Positions 1-9,568 of a DNA stretch of 64,000 bases are shown in pieces; position 1 is the stretch's first letter, and the number at the start of each line of letters is the position of its first letter. Below the pieces are notes generated by a model. That model saw only the letters and a program-made list of their open reading frames with translations. It searched no databases and was not told the origin of the DNA. The stretch comes from Paenibacillus silviterrae (GTDB lineage Bacteria > Bacillota > Bacilli > Paenibacillales > NBRC-103111). The position numbers were made by a program, and so were the translations under genes. Where the stretch lies: the NCBI RefSeq assembly GCF_030167925.1, contig NZ_JASKUT010000001.1, positions 1,054,001 to 1,118,000 of the forward strand, in the 5' to 3' direction.

Positions 1-1600
1 GGCTTGATTCCTTGGCTTGGCTGTAGTAGGCGGCGAGCTGAGCCGCTTCGCTAAGGGTAGCTTCACCGTACTGAGCGCTTCGAATGACCACGTGGGAGCC
101 CGGAATATCCTTTGTATGGAGCCACGTGTCCGACGGATGGGCGAGACGGTTCGTCAGATATTCGTTCTGTGTATTGTTTTTTCCTACATAGATCGGAATC
201 CCCTCGCTGGAAGTGAAGCAGGACAGCTGGGGCTTCGCATTCGGCTTTTTCTTGCGGCCCTTCTTGTCCCGGTTTCTTAAGTAGCCCTGTTCGACCAGCT
301 CCTCGCGGATTTCCTCTACATCGCTCAGCGCGGCGCTGCTCAGCTGCTGCAGCACATTGTCCAGATAGCGGATTTCCTCATGGGCCTGCTCCATTTGCTC
401 TTTTACGGCAATCAGGCTGTTCTTGCTTTTGGTATATTTCTTAAAATAACGCTGGGCATTTTCGGAGGGAGAGAGCAGAGGGTCCAGCTCGATTCGAATC
501 GGGCGCTGCTCTTCATCATAATAATTGATGACCTCGATGTCCTTCATGCCTTTCTCGATCAAATGCATGGACGCCGTCAGCAGCTCGCCGAGGATTCGGA
601 ACTTATCGGCATGCTTCGCTTCCTCCAGCGTTTCCTCCAGCTTTTCGAGTTTTTTTACATTTTTGCTCCGTTCGTTCGTAAGCAGCTTCAGCAGGTCGGA
701 AACCCGCTGCTTCACGGTATCCCGCTCCGCCTTGTCTCCGTAGTAGGCTTCGAGGCAGCGGCTCACCGAATCGAACGCGGCGATGGGCTCGCCCATATGC
801 GTCAGCTCCACGACGGAGAATACCAGCTTGCCGCTTTTCGCTCCCTCGTAGATCGCAGGGATCGGTCCCTGACTCCGCAGTCGCTCCATCATTTCCGTAA
901 AGGGCTTCCAGAGAAGCTCGAGCTCTCCTGTATGCTCTGTCATTCCAGCCCGGTATACGATCTCCTTAGCGACCAAGGGACTGAGTCCGCTGAAGCGGCC
1001 GACCAGCCTCTGCTCCAGGCTAAGCGCCAAATCTTCGATATCGGAGGTCAACGCTTGGAGGAATTGCTCCTTCGTTACCTCGAAGGGATTTACTTTATGC
1101 TGCTCCGGCGGCGCTGTGTAGGTGCTTCCGGGCATAACGACCCGATAGCTGCTGATTGCGGGGGTTACATGGTGGATCCCGTCCAGGATCATCCCGGTGG
1201 CAGGGTCGAGCAGGATCAGATTGCTGTGCCGGCCCATAATCTCGATGACCAGCGTTTTGACGCTGACATCCCCCAGCTCATCGCGCTGACGCACCTGCAT
1301 GTGGATCACCCGTTCCAAGCCCGGCTGGGTGATCGCTTCGATGATGCCGCCTTCGCAGTGCTTTCTCAGCAGCATACAGAACATCGGCGCTTCCATCGGA
1401 TTCATATAGCTCATCTCCGTATAATGAACCCGCGGATACGTTGGATTGGCGGACAGCAGCAGCTTGACATTGCCCTGCTTTGCCCTTGTTTGCAAAACGA
1501 TATCATTGCCTGTAGGCATATGAATTTTATTGATTCTGCTGCCGACACAGCCTTGCAGCTCCTGCACCAGGCTGTGTACGACCAGACCGTCTAACGACAT
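1..1600 (-). CDS. rqcH: RqcH / NFACT-family protein, C-terminus cut by window edge
   Basis: RqcH binds stalled 50S subunits carrying peptidyl-tRNA and recruits tRNA-Ala to add C-terminal alanine tails that mark the chain for degradation (established for the family, formerly FbpA/YloA). The reverse strand from the ATG at 1598-1600 is open to the window edge (about 533 codons; family length is about 570). It begins MSLDGLVVHSLVQEL, typical of NFACT-N, followed by an HhH and coiled-coil middle and an NFACT-R part with DTWLHTKDIPGSHVVIR near the edge. A GGAG lies about 10 bases upstream of the start. It occupies the yloA position of B. subtilis, next to the Ca2+ ATPase gene. The missing part is only the last few dozen residues, so the gene appears intact otherwise. 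Confidence 0.93.
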   Translation of the reverse strand, partial: MSLDGLVVHSLVQELQGCVGSRINKIHMPTGNDIVLQTRAKQGNVKLLLSANPTYPRVHYTEMSYMNPMEAPMFCMLLRKHCEGGIIEAITQPGLERVIHMQVRQRDELGDVSVKTLVIEIMGRHSNLILLDPATGMILDGIHHVTPAISSYRVVMPGSTYTAPPEQHKVNPFEVTKEQFLQALTSDIEDLALSLEQRLVGRFSGLSPLVAKEIVYRAGMTEHTGELELLWKPFTEMMERLRSQGPIPAIYEGAKSGKLVFSVVELTHMGEPIAAFDSVSRCLEAYYGDKAERDTVKQRVSDLLKLLTNERSKNVKKLEKLEETLEEAKHADKFRILGELLTASMHLIEKGMKDIEVINYYDEEQRPIRIELDPLLSPSENAQRYFKKYTKSKNSLIAVKEQMEQAHEEIRYLDNVLQQLSSAALSDVEEIREELVEQGYLRNRDKKGRKKKPNAKPQLSCFTSSEGIPIYVGKNNTQNEYLTNRLAHPSDTWLHTKDIPGSHVVIRSAQYGEATLSEAAQLAAYYSQAKESS

Positions 1601-1665
1601 AACTGGACAACTCCGTTTCTATACAAAAAGACTTAAGTCGTGCTCTTTTCTAATGATGCCATAGC

Positions 1666-2664
1666 TTAGCGGTTTACATCAATGACGATTCTCCCGGTGG
1701 TGCGCCCCTGAACGATGTCCTCGGCTGCTTGAGGCAGCTCGCGGAAAGGAAGAACCGTCATGAGGCTCTCCAGCCGCTCCTTCGGGAGCAGCTCGGCAAG
1801 GCGAGACCAGGCGGCCTCCCGAAGCTCAAGAGGTGCCATAACGGAGTCGATCCCCAGCAAGTTCACGCCCCTCAATATTAAAGGATATACGGTTGTCTGC
1901 AGGGAGGAGCCGCCCACCAAGCCGCAGGCGGCAATGCTGCTGCCGTAAGCCATTCTGCTGAGTAGCGACGCTAAGGTGTCGCCGCCGACGGTGTCGACCG
2001 CCGCGCCCCAGCGCTCCGACTCCAGCGGCTTGCCAGGTCGAGCCAGCTCCTCGCGCGGGAGAATGTGCCGGGCGCCCAGGCTGCGCAGGAAGTCGGCGGA
2101 AGCCTCGGGGCGCCCCGTTGAGGCTGTCACTTGATGCCCGAGCAGGGAAAGCAGCAGCACCGCTACGCTGCCTACGCCGCCGCTCGCCCCCGTGACGATC
2201 ACCTCGCGGCGGTCTGCGGCAAGCCCTTGCTTCTCCAGCGCCAGGACACACAGCATCGCCGTTAATCCGGCGGTACCGATGCCCATGGCTTGCAGAGCAC
2301 TGAGTCCGCGGGGAAGGGGCAGAAGCCATTCCGCTCTCGTCCGGGCATATTGCGCGTACCCTCCCCAGAAGCGCTCTCCGGCGCCCCAGCCGGTCATGAC
2401 GACCTCGTCCCCGGGCTGAAAGCGCGGGGAGCTTGAGCTCACCACCGTGCCGGCCCAATCGATCCCGGGTACCATCGGGTAGCTGCGAATGATTTTCTCT
2501 TGTCCCGTAACGGCAAGGCCATCCTTGTAATTCAAGCTGGAATATTGAATCTTAACCAGTACATCTCCCTCAGGCAGATCGGCGAGAGTAAGCTCGCGAT
2601 ACGCTGCCGACGGTCCCCCTGGGGTTGAGTCTACGACGAACGCCTGAAACGCTTCATGCTGCAT
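1666..2664 (-). CDS. acuI: AcuI/YhdH-type quinone-oxidoreductase-like NADPH reductase
   Basis: This is a zinc-independent medium-chain dehydrogenase/reductase of the YhdH/AcuI group, whose characterised members reduce acrylyl-CoA with NADPH. Visible features are an N-terminal GroES-like domain with SLNYKDGLAVTG and PGIDWAGTV, then a Rossmann fold with the nucleotide-binding GASGGVGSVAV. I chose the ATG at 2662-2664 (332 residues, starting MQHEAFQAFVV) because AAGGAGAC sits 8 bases before it; an in-frame ATG ten codons upstream lacks such a site. It lies on the opposite strand between rqcH and the Ca2+ ATPase gene, where B. subtilis has no such gene as far as I recall, so it looks like a lineage-specific insertion. 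The substrate here is inferred only. Confidence 0.85.
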   Translation of the reverse strand: MQHEAFQAFVVDSTPGGPSAAYRELTLADLPEGDVLVKIQYSSLNYKDGLAVTGQEKIIRSYPMVPGIDWAGTVVSSSSPRFQPGDEVVMTGWGAGERFWGGYAQYARTRAEWLLPLPRGLSALQAMGIGTAGLTAMLCVLALEKQGLAADRREVIVTGASGGVGSVAVLLLSLLGHQVTASTGRPEASADFLRSLGARHILPREELARPGKPLESERWGAAVDTVGGDTLASLLSRMAYGSSIAACGLVGGSSLQTTVYPLILRGVNLLGIDSVMAPLELREAAWSRLAELLPKERLESLMTVLPFRELPQAAEDIVQGRTTGRIVIDVNR

Positions 2665-2713
2665 ACGGATCGTCTCCTTCCGTGTCCGGCTCATACGCCT
2701 TAGTTAACAAGCA

Positions 2714-2742
2714 AGTATAACGCAATGCGAAGCGTAAGTAAA
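2714..2742 (-). promoter_or_regulatory. Candidate sigma-A promoter for the acuI-like gene
   Basis: On the minus strand TTTACT (2737-2742) and TATACT (2714-2719) are separated by 17 bases, placing transcription start about 55 bases before the chosen acuI start codon. The -35 is one or two bases from consensus. Prediction by eye only. Confidence 0.5.
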
Positions 2743-2842
2743 ATAGGCGGGTGCCGGACCCTTGTCTTTAGGACGTGGTGCTATTTTGCTGCTTGTCTGA
2801 ATACATTTAGCCTAGACAACCTTTTGGGAGGGGAAGAAGCAA

Positions 2843-5629
2843 ATGAGTCAGAAAAAGTGGTATCAATTGACGGGAGAGGAGACCCTGCAGCTGACGGGCA
2901 CGGAGCCTGCCAAAGGGCTGACTTCAGAGCAAGCGGCGGATCGGCTGACGAAGCACGGACGCAACGAGCTGACGGACGGCCAGAGTGTCTCGCCGCTCAC
3001 GTTATTTTTGAACCAATTCAAAGATTTCATGGTGCTGGTGCTGTTCGGTGCTACCTTGATTTCCGGACTTCTCGGCGAATACCTCGACGCGATTACGATC
3101 ATCGCTATCATTATTATGAACGGAGTGCTCGGTTTCCTTCAGGAATTTCGTGCGGAGAGGTCGCTGCGTGCCCTGAAGGAGCTCTCGGCCCCGAATGCGA
3201 AGGTGATCCGCGACGGAGCGCTGCTTCAGATTCCGGCGAGGGACCTGGTGCCCGGCGACGTCGTCCTGATCGAGAGCGGCGACCGGATCCCGGCGGATCT
3301 GCGTTTTGTCGAGACGCATGGCGTTTATGTCGAGGAATCGGCGTTAACAGGGGAGTCCGTGCCTGTTGCCAAGCATGTCGAAGCCCTTACGGAGGAAGAA
3401 ATTCCTCTTGGCGACCAGCGGAATCTCGGCTTTATGGGAACGATGCTGACGCGCGGTACGGCGAAGGGAATCGTGATTCGGACCGGTATGGAAACCGAGA
3501 TGGGCAAAATCGCGGATTTGATCCAAAATACCGATGCGATGGAAACGCCGCTGCAGCATCGTCTGGAGCAGCTCGGAAAAATACTCATTATCGTCGCGCT
3601 GGTGCTTACGGTGATGGTTGTCGTTGCGGGCATTCTGCACGGTCAGGAGCCCTACGGCATGTTCCTTGCCGGCGTCAGCCTGGCGGTAGCCGCGATCCCG
3701 GAAGGACTTCCGGCGATTGTGACGATTGCCTTGGCGCTTGGGGTACAGCGGATGATTCAGCGAAAAGCCATCGTGCGGAAGCTGCCTTCCGTTGAAACGC
3801 TGGGCTGCGCTTCGGTGATCTGCTCGGACAAAACAGGCACGCTGACGCAAAACAAAATGACGGTAACGCATTTGTGGCTGGGTGGGCATGTGCTCGAGGT
3901 TTCCGGCGACGGCTATGATCCTCATGGGGCCATTACGAACCAAGGCGCTCCCGTCGATTTGCGCAATAATCAGATGCTTCGCCGGCTGCTGCAGGTATCG
4001 GTCCTTTGCAACAACGCAAGGCTTGTAGAGGAGCAGGTGGAAGGCAAGCGTAAGAAGAACGCAGAGCAGCCGGTCCGTATTTGGCAAATCAAGGGTGATC
4101 CGACGGAAGGCGCGCTTGTGGTGCTCGGAGCTAAGGCCGGTATGACTCATAGCGCTCTGGACGGGTTATACCGCCGCGTGCTGGAGCTTCCTTTCGATTC
4201 CGAGCGGAAGCGGATGTCGGTAGTCGTGGAGCATCAGGGAGGACGCATGGTGTGCACCAAGGGGGCTCCGGATGTCCTGCTGGAGCAGTGCTCCTATGTA
4301 CTGTGGGATGAGAAAATCATTCCGTTCACACCTACCTTAAAGCAGAAGGTGCTGGCCGCCAACGAAGGCATGGCGAAGAATGCGCTGCGCGTGCTCGGCC
4401 TCGCCTACCGCGAGCTGAAGCCGAACGACCGCTGCGAGGATGAAGGCGATGCGGAGCATCAGCTGATCTTTGTCGGCCTTACCGGCATGATCGACCCTCC
4501 GCGGAAGGAAGTCCGCGATGCGATTGTCAAGTGTAAGCGGGCCGGCATCAAAACGGTAATGATTACCGGAGATCATCAGACTACGGCAGAGGCAATCGCC
4601 CGGCAGCTCGGGATTTTGCCGCAGGGCGGCTTGGCGCTGAACGGTCAGCAGCTGGCGGCGATGGACGACGATGCGCTGGATAAACGGGTTGACGATATTT
4701 ACGTGTACGCCCGGGTTTCACCGGAGCACAAGCTTCGTATCGTCAAGTCGCTGCAGCGCAAGGGCCATGTTGTCGCCATGACCGGCGACGGCGTCAACGA
4801 TGCGCCGGCAATCAAGGCATCGGATATCGGAATCGCGATGGGCATCAGCGGTACCGACGTGTCCAAGGAAGCTTCCGCGCTTGTGTTAAGCGACGACAAT
4901 TTTGCGACGATCGTTGCAGCGATTGAAGAGGGCCGCGGGATTTATGAGAACATCCGCAAATTCATCCGGTACCTGCTTGCTTCGAACGTGGGCGAAATCA
5001 TGACGATGTTCCTTGCGATGATGGCCGGACTGCCGCTGCCCCTCGTGCCGATACAAATTTTGTGGGTCAACCTCGTCACCGACGGTCTGCCTGCCATGGC
5101 ACTCGGCGTAGACCAGGCGGAGAAGGATCTGATGCAGCAGAAGCCGCGCTCGGCTAAGGAGAACATCTTCGCCCGCCGCCTCGGCTGGAAGATCGTCAGC
5201 CGCGGGATTCTGATCGGCTTATGTACGCTCGCGGCCTTCTGGATCACACTGCAGCAGGGCGGCGACGAAGCGGGGACACTGGTCAAGGCGCAGACGGTTG
5301 CCTTCGTCACTCTCGTTATGGCACAGCTGATTCATGTCTTCGACTGCCGAAGCTCGCGCTCCATTTTTCACCGCAATCCGCTGCAGAACAAGTGGCTGGT
5401 ACTTGCCGTCGTGTCGTCTCTGCTGCTGATGCTCCCCGTGCTGTACGTCGAGCAGCTTCAGCCGATCTTCAAGACGGTGCCGCTCGGTCTGCAGGACTGG
5501 ATTCTGGTGCTCGGCTTTGCCGGGATCCCGACGTTCCTGATGGGCCTCGGCAGCCTGCTGAGCAAGCCCTCCAAACGCCGTGTGCTGCCTCAGCGCGGGA
5601 ACGGCTCCAAGCCGGTGAAAGCCGCATAG
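2843..5629 (+). CDS. yloB: Cation-transporting P-type ATPase, SERCA-like Ca2+ pump (YloB type)
   Basis: This is a 928-residue P2A ATPase that exports Ca2+ at the expense of ATP. Motifs in order are TGES in the actuator domain (about residue 171), PEGLPA in the fourth transmembrane helix (about 291), the phosphorylation motif SDKTGTLT (about 331), KGAPDVLL in the nucleotide-binding domain, and the hinge TGDGVNDAPA (about 650). About ten membrane helices are visible, with the last six in the C-terminal third. The start has a GGGAGGGG ribosome site. B. subtilis YloB is the same kind of protein at the same locus and is linked to spore germination and heat resistance. A terminator follows directly. 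Confidence 0.93.
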   Translation: MSQKKWYQLTGEETLQLTGTEPAKGLTSEQAADRLTKHGRNELTDGQSVSPLTLFLNQFKDFMVLVLFGATLISGLLGEYLDAITIIAIIIMNGVLGFLQEFRAERSLRALKELSAPNAKVIRDGALLQIPARDLVPGDVVLIESGDRIPADLRFVETHGVYVEESALTGESVPVAKHVEALTEEEIPLGDQRNLGFMGTMLTRGTAKGIVIRTGMETEMGKIADLIQNTDAMETPLQHRLEQLGKILIIVALVLTVMVVVAGILHGQEPYGMFLAGVSLAVAAIPEGLPAIVTIALALGVQRMIQRKAIVRKLPSVETLGCASVICSDKTGTLTQNKMTVTHLWLGGHVLEVSGDGYDPHGAITNQGAPVDLRNNQMLRRLLQVSVLCNNARLVEEQVEGKRKKNAEQPVRIWQIKGDPTEGALVVLGAKAGMTHSALDGLYRRVLELPFDSERKRMSVVVEHQGGRMVCTKGAPDVLLEQCSYVLWDEKIIPFTPTLKQKVLAANEGMAKNALRVLGLAYRELKPNDRCEDEGDAEHQLIFVGLTGMIDPPRKEVRDAIVKCKRAGIKTVMITGDHQTTAEAIARQLGILPQGGLALNGQQLAAMDDDALDKRVDDIYVYARVSPEHKLRIVKSLQRKGHVVAMTGDGVNDAPAIKASDIGIAMGISGTDVSKEASALVLSDDNFATIVAAIEEGRGIYENIRKFIRYLLASNVGEIMTMFLAMMAGLPLPLVPIQILWVNLVTDGLPAMALGVDQAEKDLMQQKPRSAKENIFARRLGWKIVSRGILIGLCTLAAFWITLQQGGDEAGTLVKAQTVAFVTLVMAQLIHVFDCRSSRSIFHRNPLQNKWLVLAVVSSLLLMLPVLYVEQLQPIFKTVPLGLQDWILVLGFAGIPTFLMGLGSLLSKPSKRRVLPQRGNGSKPVKAA

Positions 5630-5638
5630 CTGTCAAAC

Positions 5639-5676
5639 AACCGGTGTCCGCAGCTGCGGGCGCCGGTTATTGCTTT
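5639..5676 (+). terminator. Rho-independent terminator after the Ca2+ ATPase gene
   Basis: AACCGG at 5639-5644 pairs with CCGGTT at 5663-5668, with an inner CCGCA/TGCGG stem, followed by a short T-rich run (GCTTTTTG). It separates the ATPase gene from dapF. Confidence 0.7.
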
Positions 5677-5774
5677 TTGCCTCCGTTTCGTGTAAAATTT
5701 TGCGGAAAAACTATGCATTCCTACCGTTTTACGATATGATTAGGGTCAAAATGATAGATATGGGAGACAAGGCG

Positions 5775-6611
5775 ATGAATTTCACGAAAATGCAAGGCCT
5801 AGGCAACGATTTTGTCGTCTTATCCGGTCATGAGGAGCTGCCGGCCGATGCGGCTGCGCTGGCTCGCAGGCTGTGTGACCGGCATTTTGGCATTGGCGCC
5901 GACGGGCTTGTCTTTATTTTGCCGTCTGCCCAGGGCGACTACATGATGCGGATTGTGAATTCCGACGGCTCGGAGGCGGAGCAGTGCGGCAACGCCATCC
6001 GCTGTGCCGCCAAATATATTTATGACAACGGCATGGTCGACCGTTCGAGAGAAACGCTGGTGATCGAGACGATCGGTGCAGGTCTGCAGCCGGTGGAGCT
6101 GACGATTGAGGACGGGGCGGTGACCGCCGTTCGCGTCGATATGGGGGAGCCGATCCTGAACGGAACGAGCATTCCGACGACCATCGATCAAGAGAGAATC
6201 GTGGAGCAGCCTGTCGTTGTCGAAGGGAAGGAGTTTCGCTTTACCGCCGTATCCATGGGGAACCCGCACTGCGTTATTTTTGTCGAGGATGCCGTGGGGA
6301 CGGATCTTCAGCTGTGGGGGCCGAAGCTGGAGCATCATCCGTACTTCCCTAAGCGGACGAATGTAGAATTCGTTACGGTGAAATCCCGCGATTACGCGGA
6401 TATGCGGGTGTGGGAGCGAGGGGCCGGGCCTACGCTTGCTTGCGGTACGGGAGCTTGCGCTACTTTGGTCGCCGGTGTGCTGACCGGGCACTCGGACCGT
6501 ATCTCCACCGTTTCTCTGAAGGGCGGAGAGCTTCTGATCGAGTGGAACGAGGAAAATAATCGCGTTTATATGACGGGACCCGCTGAAACGGTGTTTAAAG
6601 GCACGCTTTAA
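5775..6611 (+). CDS. dapF: Diaminopimelate epimerase
   Basis: DapF converts LL- to meso-diaminopimelate for lysine and peptidoglycan. The 278-residue product starts MNFTKMQGLGNDFVV and contains both halves of the cysteine acid-base pair: SEAEQCGNAIRC (first Cys) and LACGTGACATL (second Cys). The ATG at 5775 is preferred over upstream in-frame ATGs because GGGAG lies 8 bases before it and the family begins at this MxFxKMxGLGND motif. dapF is not part of this cluster in B. subtilis. It is followed after 19 bases by the methionine/folate gene, suggesting cotranscription. Confidence 0.95.
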   Translation: MNFTKMQGLGNDFVVLSGHEELPADAAALARRLCDRHFGIGADGLVFILPSAQGDYMMRIVNSDGSEAEQCGNAIRCAAKYIYDNGMVDRSRETLVIETIGAGLQPVELTIEDGAVTAVRVDMGEPILNGTSIPTTIDQERIVEQPVVVEGKEFRFTAVSMGNPHCVIFVEDAVGTDLQLWGPKLEHHPYFPKRTNVEFVTVKSRDYADMRVWERGAGPTLACGTGACATLVAGVLTGHSDRISTVSLKGGELLIEWNEENNRVYMTGPAETVFKGTL

Positions 6612-6630
6612 TGTTCATCATGGGAGGTAG

Positions 6631-8553
6631 GTGGCCGCTTTGGCGAAGCCAGACTTAAGAGAAGCGCTCCGCCGGCAGGTGCTGGTGGGAGACGGGGCAA
6701 TGGGGACGTATTTATACCAGATGGGCTTTCCCGTCGGGATTTCATATGAAGAGCTCAATTTGCTGCAGCCGGAGAAGATCGCCGAGGTGCATCGCAGGTA
6801 TTATGAAGCTGGAGCGCGGCTGATCGAGACGAATACCTTCTCCGCGAACCGGGAGAAGCTGTCGAAATACGGTCTCGAGAATGAGGTGGAGGCGATCAAC
6901 CGTGCCGGCGTTGAGCTGGCACGAAATGCCGTCGGCAGCGACGCTTATGTGGTAGGCGCGATCGGCTCCATCCGCGCCGGCCGACGAAAGAATGTACGGA
7001 CCTCCAAGGTGAAGGAGGATTTGCGCCAGCAAATCGAGGTGCTGCTGGACACGCAGGTGGACGGGCTGCTGCTGGAATCGTTTTATGATTTGGAGGAGCT
7101 GCTGCTCGCGCTCAAGCTGATCCGCAAGGTGAGCTCGATTCCGGTCATCTGTCAGTTTGCAACCGAAGGCACAGGCATGACGCACGACGGTATTCCGCTC
7201 GAAGAGGCGTTCGACAAGCTGAAGCAGCATGGTGCGGATGTCATCGGCTTCAACTGCCGCAGCGGTCCTAACGGCTTGCTGCGCTCGCTGGAGAAGGTGG
7301 CGGATGTGGACGGCACGCTGCCGTTCTCGGTATTCCCGAATGCCGGGATTCCGGATTACGTGGACGGCCGGTACTCCTATGCCGCCACGCCGGAGTATTT
7401 TGCCGAAACGGCCTTGAAGTTCGCTCAGCTTGGCGCCCGCATCATCGGCGGCTGCTGCGGTACGACGCCCGAGCACATTGGGGCGATAGCAGGGCGGCTG
7501 CAGAGCTACAGCGTACCGCTGGAGGACGTTAAGCGCCTTCGCCGGGAGCAAGCTCCCGGGCCGGTCGTGAGTGAAGTGAAAGCTTCTGCGGCGGCGATTC
7601 CTTCCGCCGCGGAGGAGAGTCTCGCAGAGGAGCCAAACCTCGTTGAGCTTGTCAAGCAGCGTCACACGGTGATCGTAGAGCTCGACCCTCCGACGGATCT
7701 GGATATCGGCAGATTCATGGAAGGAGCCAAAGCGCTGAAGGAAGCACACGTCGATGCATTGACCATGGCGGATAACTCGCTCGCTGTGACGCGCATGAGC
7801 AATCTGGCGCTCGGCAGCCTGATCCGAGAACGGGTCGGCATCCGCCCGCTCATTCACATTGCCTGCCGGGACCGCAACATGATCGGCACGCAGTCGCATA
7901 TGATGGGTCTGCATGCTTTAGGCATCGACCATGTGCTTGCCGTTACCGGGGATCCGGCCAAATTCGGGGATTTACCGGGCTCAAGCTCCGTATACGATCT
8001 GACCTCCTTCGAGATCATTCGCATGATCAAGCAGCTGAACGAGGGCATCGCTTTCTCCGGCAAGCAGCTGAAGGAAAAAGCGAATTTCATCGTAGGTGCG
8101 GCCTTTAATCCTAACGTCAAATATTTGGACAAGGCGGTTCAGCGTCTGGAGCGCAAGGTGGAAGCAGGCGCCGATTACATTATGACCCAGCCGGTCTACG
8201 GACTGGAGCAGTTCGCCAAAATCCGCGAGGCCACGAAGCATCTGAGCATTCCGATCTTTATCGGCATCATGCCGCTTGCCAGCGGCAATAACGCCGAATA
8301 TTTGCACAACGAGGTGCCGGGGATCCAGCTTTCGGATGAGGTGCGTCAGCGGATGAAGGGGCTCAGCGGCGCCGAAGGGCGCGCGATGGGGGTTCAAATC
8401 GCAAAGGAGCTGCTGGATGAGGCGATGAAGCACTTCAACGGCATCTATCTGATGACGCCGTTCTTATCTTACGGGATGACGGTGAAGCTGACCCAATATG
8501 TTTGGGAGAAGTCGAACCGCCGCGATTTACACTTGTCCCCTGTAGGAAAATGA
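6631..8553 (+). CDS. yitJ: Bifunctional homocysteine S-methyltransferase / methylenetetrahydrofolate reductase (YitJ type)
   Basis: The 640-residue product has two domains. Residues 1 to about 300 form a homocysteine S-methyltransferase barrel with the DGAMGTYL start and zinc cysteines in GFNC and GGCCGTTPEH. From about 330 onward is a MetF-like reductase barrel (VIVELDPPTDLD, DALTMADNS, VTGDPAKFGD, MTQPVY). B. subtilis YitJ has the same fusion and is read from an S-box riboswitch; here the gene follows dapF by 19 bases and has no room for one. The start is GTG at 6631 or TTG at 6640; GGGAGG at 6622-6627 is too close to the first and somewhat far from the second, so the start is unsettled. 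Confidence 0.92.
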   Translation: MAALAKPDLREALRRQVLVGDGAMGTYLYQMGFPVGISYEELNLLQPEKIAEVHRRYYEAGARLIETNTFSANREKLSKYGLENEVEAINRAGVELARNAVGSDAYVVGAIGSIRAGRRKNVRTSKVKEDLRQQIEVLLDTQVDGLLLESFYDLEELLLALKLIRKVSSIPVICQFATEGTGMTHDGIPLEEAFDKLKQHGADVIGFNCRSGPNGLLRSLEKVADVDGTLPFSVFPNAGIPDYVDGRYSYAATPEYFAETALKFAQLGARIIGGCCGTTPEHIGAIAGRLQSYSVPLEDVKRLRREQAPGPVVSEVKASAAAIPSAAEESLAEEPNLVELVKQRHTVIVELDPPTDLDIGRFMEGAKALKEAHVDALTMADNSLAVTRMSNLALGSLIRERVGIRPLIHIACRDRNMIGTQSHMMGLHALGIDHVLAVTGDPAKFGDLPGSSSVYDLTSFEIIRMIKQLNEGIAFSGKQLKEKANFIVGAAFNPNVKYLDKAVQRLERKVEAGADYIMTQPVYGLEQFAKIREATKHLSIPIFIGIMPLASGNNAEYLHNEVPGIQLSDEVRQRMKGLSGAEGRAMGVQIAKELLDEAMKHFNGIYLMTPFLSYGMTVKLTQYVWEKSNRRDLHLSPVGK

Positions 8554-8583
8554 ATTAAAATAGGGTAATGGATGTGACTGCCA

Positions 8584-9468
8584 ATGCTTCGCAGTATGAC
8601 CGGCTTCGGTCAAGCCGCTCGAAGGGTGGCCGGCTATCAAGTGCAGATCGACCTGAAGTCGGTGAACCATCGCTATAGTGAAGTGATCGTTCGTATGCCC
8701 AGGGAGTGGGGGCGTTTCGAGGACGTATTGAAGAGGGCAGTACAGCAATACATTAAGCGTGGCCGTGTGGATGTGTTTGTTACGGTGGAGGGGGATCGGT
8801 CCAAGGTCCAATCCGTTCAGGTGGACTGGGTAATGGTAGAGGCTTACCGTCAGGCTGCCCAGCAGCTGAAGGAACGTCTTACGCTTACCGACGAGCTCAC
8901 TCTGCGTGACTTGCTTCGGATGCCAGAGATAATCGTCATGCAGGACGATATCGACGTGGCGGACGAAGACATGGAGCGCGAGCTGCAGGCTTGCGCATCG
9001 GAAGCGGCCGAGCGGCTGACGGAGATGCGGGAGAGGGAAGGCACGCATCTGCAGAACGATCTGCAGCAGCGATTGGCTGCTTTGCGCGGTTATGCCGAGC
9101 AGGCTGCCGAACTGGCTCCAAAGGTTGTACAGGAGCATGCGGAGAAGCTGCGGGCAAGAATTCAGGAGCTCGTACAATCCCACATCGTCATTGATGAGAC
9201 GAGACTGGCAACGGAAGTCGCCATCTTCGCCGACCGGGCTAATATCGACGAAGAGCTGACCAGGCTTCAGAGCCATTTCCAGCAATGCAGCGATATGCTT
9301 TTCTCCAGCGAAGCCGTGGGCCGTAAGCTCGATTTCCTGGTGCAGGAAATGAACCGCGAGGTCAATACGATCGGCTCGAAGGCCAATCACGCGACGTTAA
9401 CCGCATTGGTCGTCGACATGAAGGCCGAGCTCGAGAAGATGCGCGAACAAATCCAAAACATAGAGTAA
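8584..9468 (+). CDS. yicC: YicC/YloC family endoribonuclease
   Basis: The 294-residue protein has the invariant N-terminus MLRSMTGFGQA, the middle HRYSEVIVRMPREW, and the C-terminal DUF1732 block EVNTIGSKANHATLT. E. coli YicC is a small-RNA-degrading endoribonuclease; B. subtilis YloC sits at the same place before remA and gmk. The start is supported by GGATGTGA, a near-match to GGAGGTGA, 6 bases upstream. A perfect 8-bp inverted repeat (GTCGTGCC 9481-9488 with GGCACGAC 9500-9507) lies just after the stop codon and may end or stabilise the transcript. Confidence 0.93.
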   Translation: MLRSMTGFGQAARRVAGYQVQIDLKSVNHRYSEVIVRMPREWGRFEDVLKRAVQQYIKRGRVDVFVTVEGDRSKVQSVQVDWVMVEAYRQAAQQLKERLTLTDELTLRDLLRMPEIIVMQDDIDVADEDMERELQACASEAAERLTEMREREGTHLQNDLQQRLAALRGYAEQAAELAPKVVQEHAEKLRARIQELVQSHIVIDETRLATEVAIFADRANIDEELTRLQSHFQQCSDMLFSSEAVGRKLDFLVQEMNREVNTIGSKANHATLTALVVDMKAELEKMREQIQNIE

Positions 9469-9480
9469 CCGCAGAGCAAC

Positions 9481-9507
9481 GTCGTGCCGCTACAGGCAAG
9501 GCACGAC
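9481..9507 (+). other. Stem-loop after yicC
   Basis: GTCGTGCC and GGCACGAC form a perfect 8-bp stem around an 11-base loop. The sequence that follows (CAATCTCTTTCG) is only weakly T-rich; a run of eight T lies 22 bases further on. It could be a weak terminator or an mRNA 3' end stabiliser. Confidence 0.5.
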
Positions 9508-9568
9508 CAATCTCTTTCGTAATATCCATTTTTTTTGTTGGTTCGTTTTGGCCGATAAGCGAAGCGGA

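Noticed and set aside
380..1594. A 404-codon open frame on the plus strand
   Set aside because: It is the reverse frame of rqcH. It has no ribosome site and its composition (His, Arg and Leu-rich) is that of an antisense frame; the minus strand encodes clear NFACT motifs.
6601..6631. A SAM riboswitch before the YitJ-like gene
   Set aside because: Only 19 bases separate it from dapF, far too few for an S-box.
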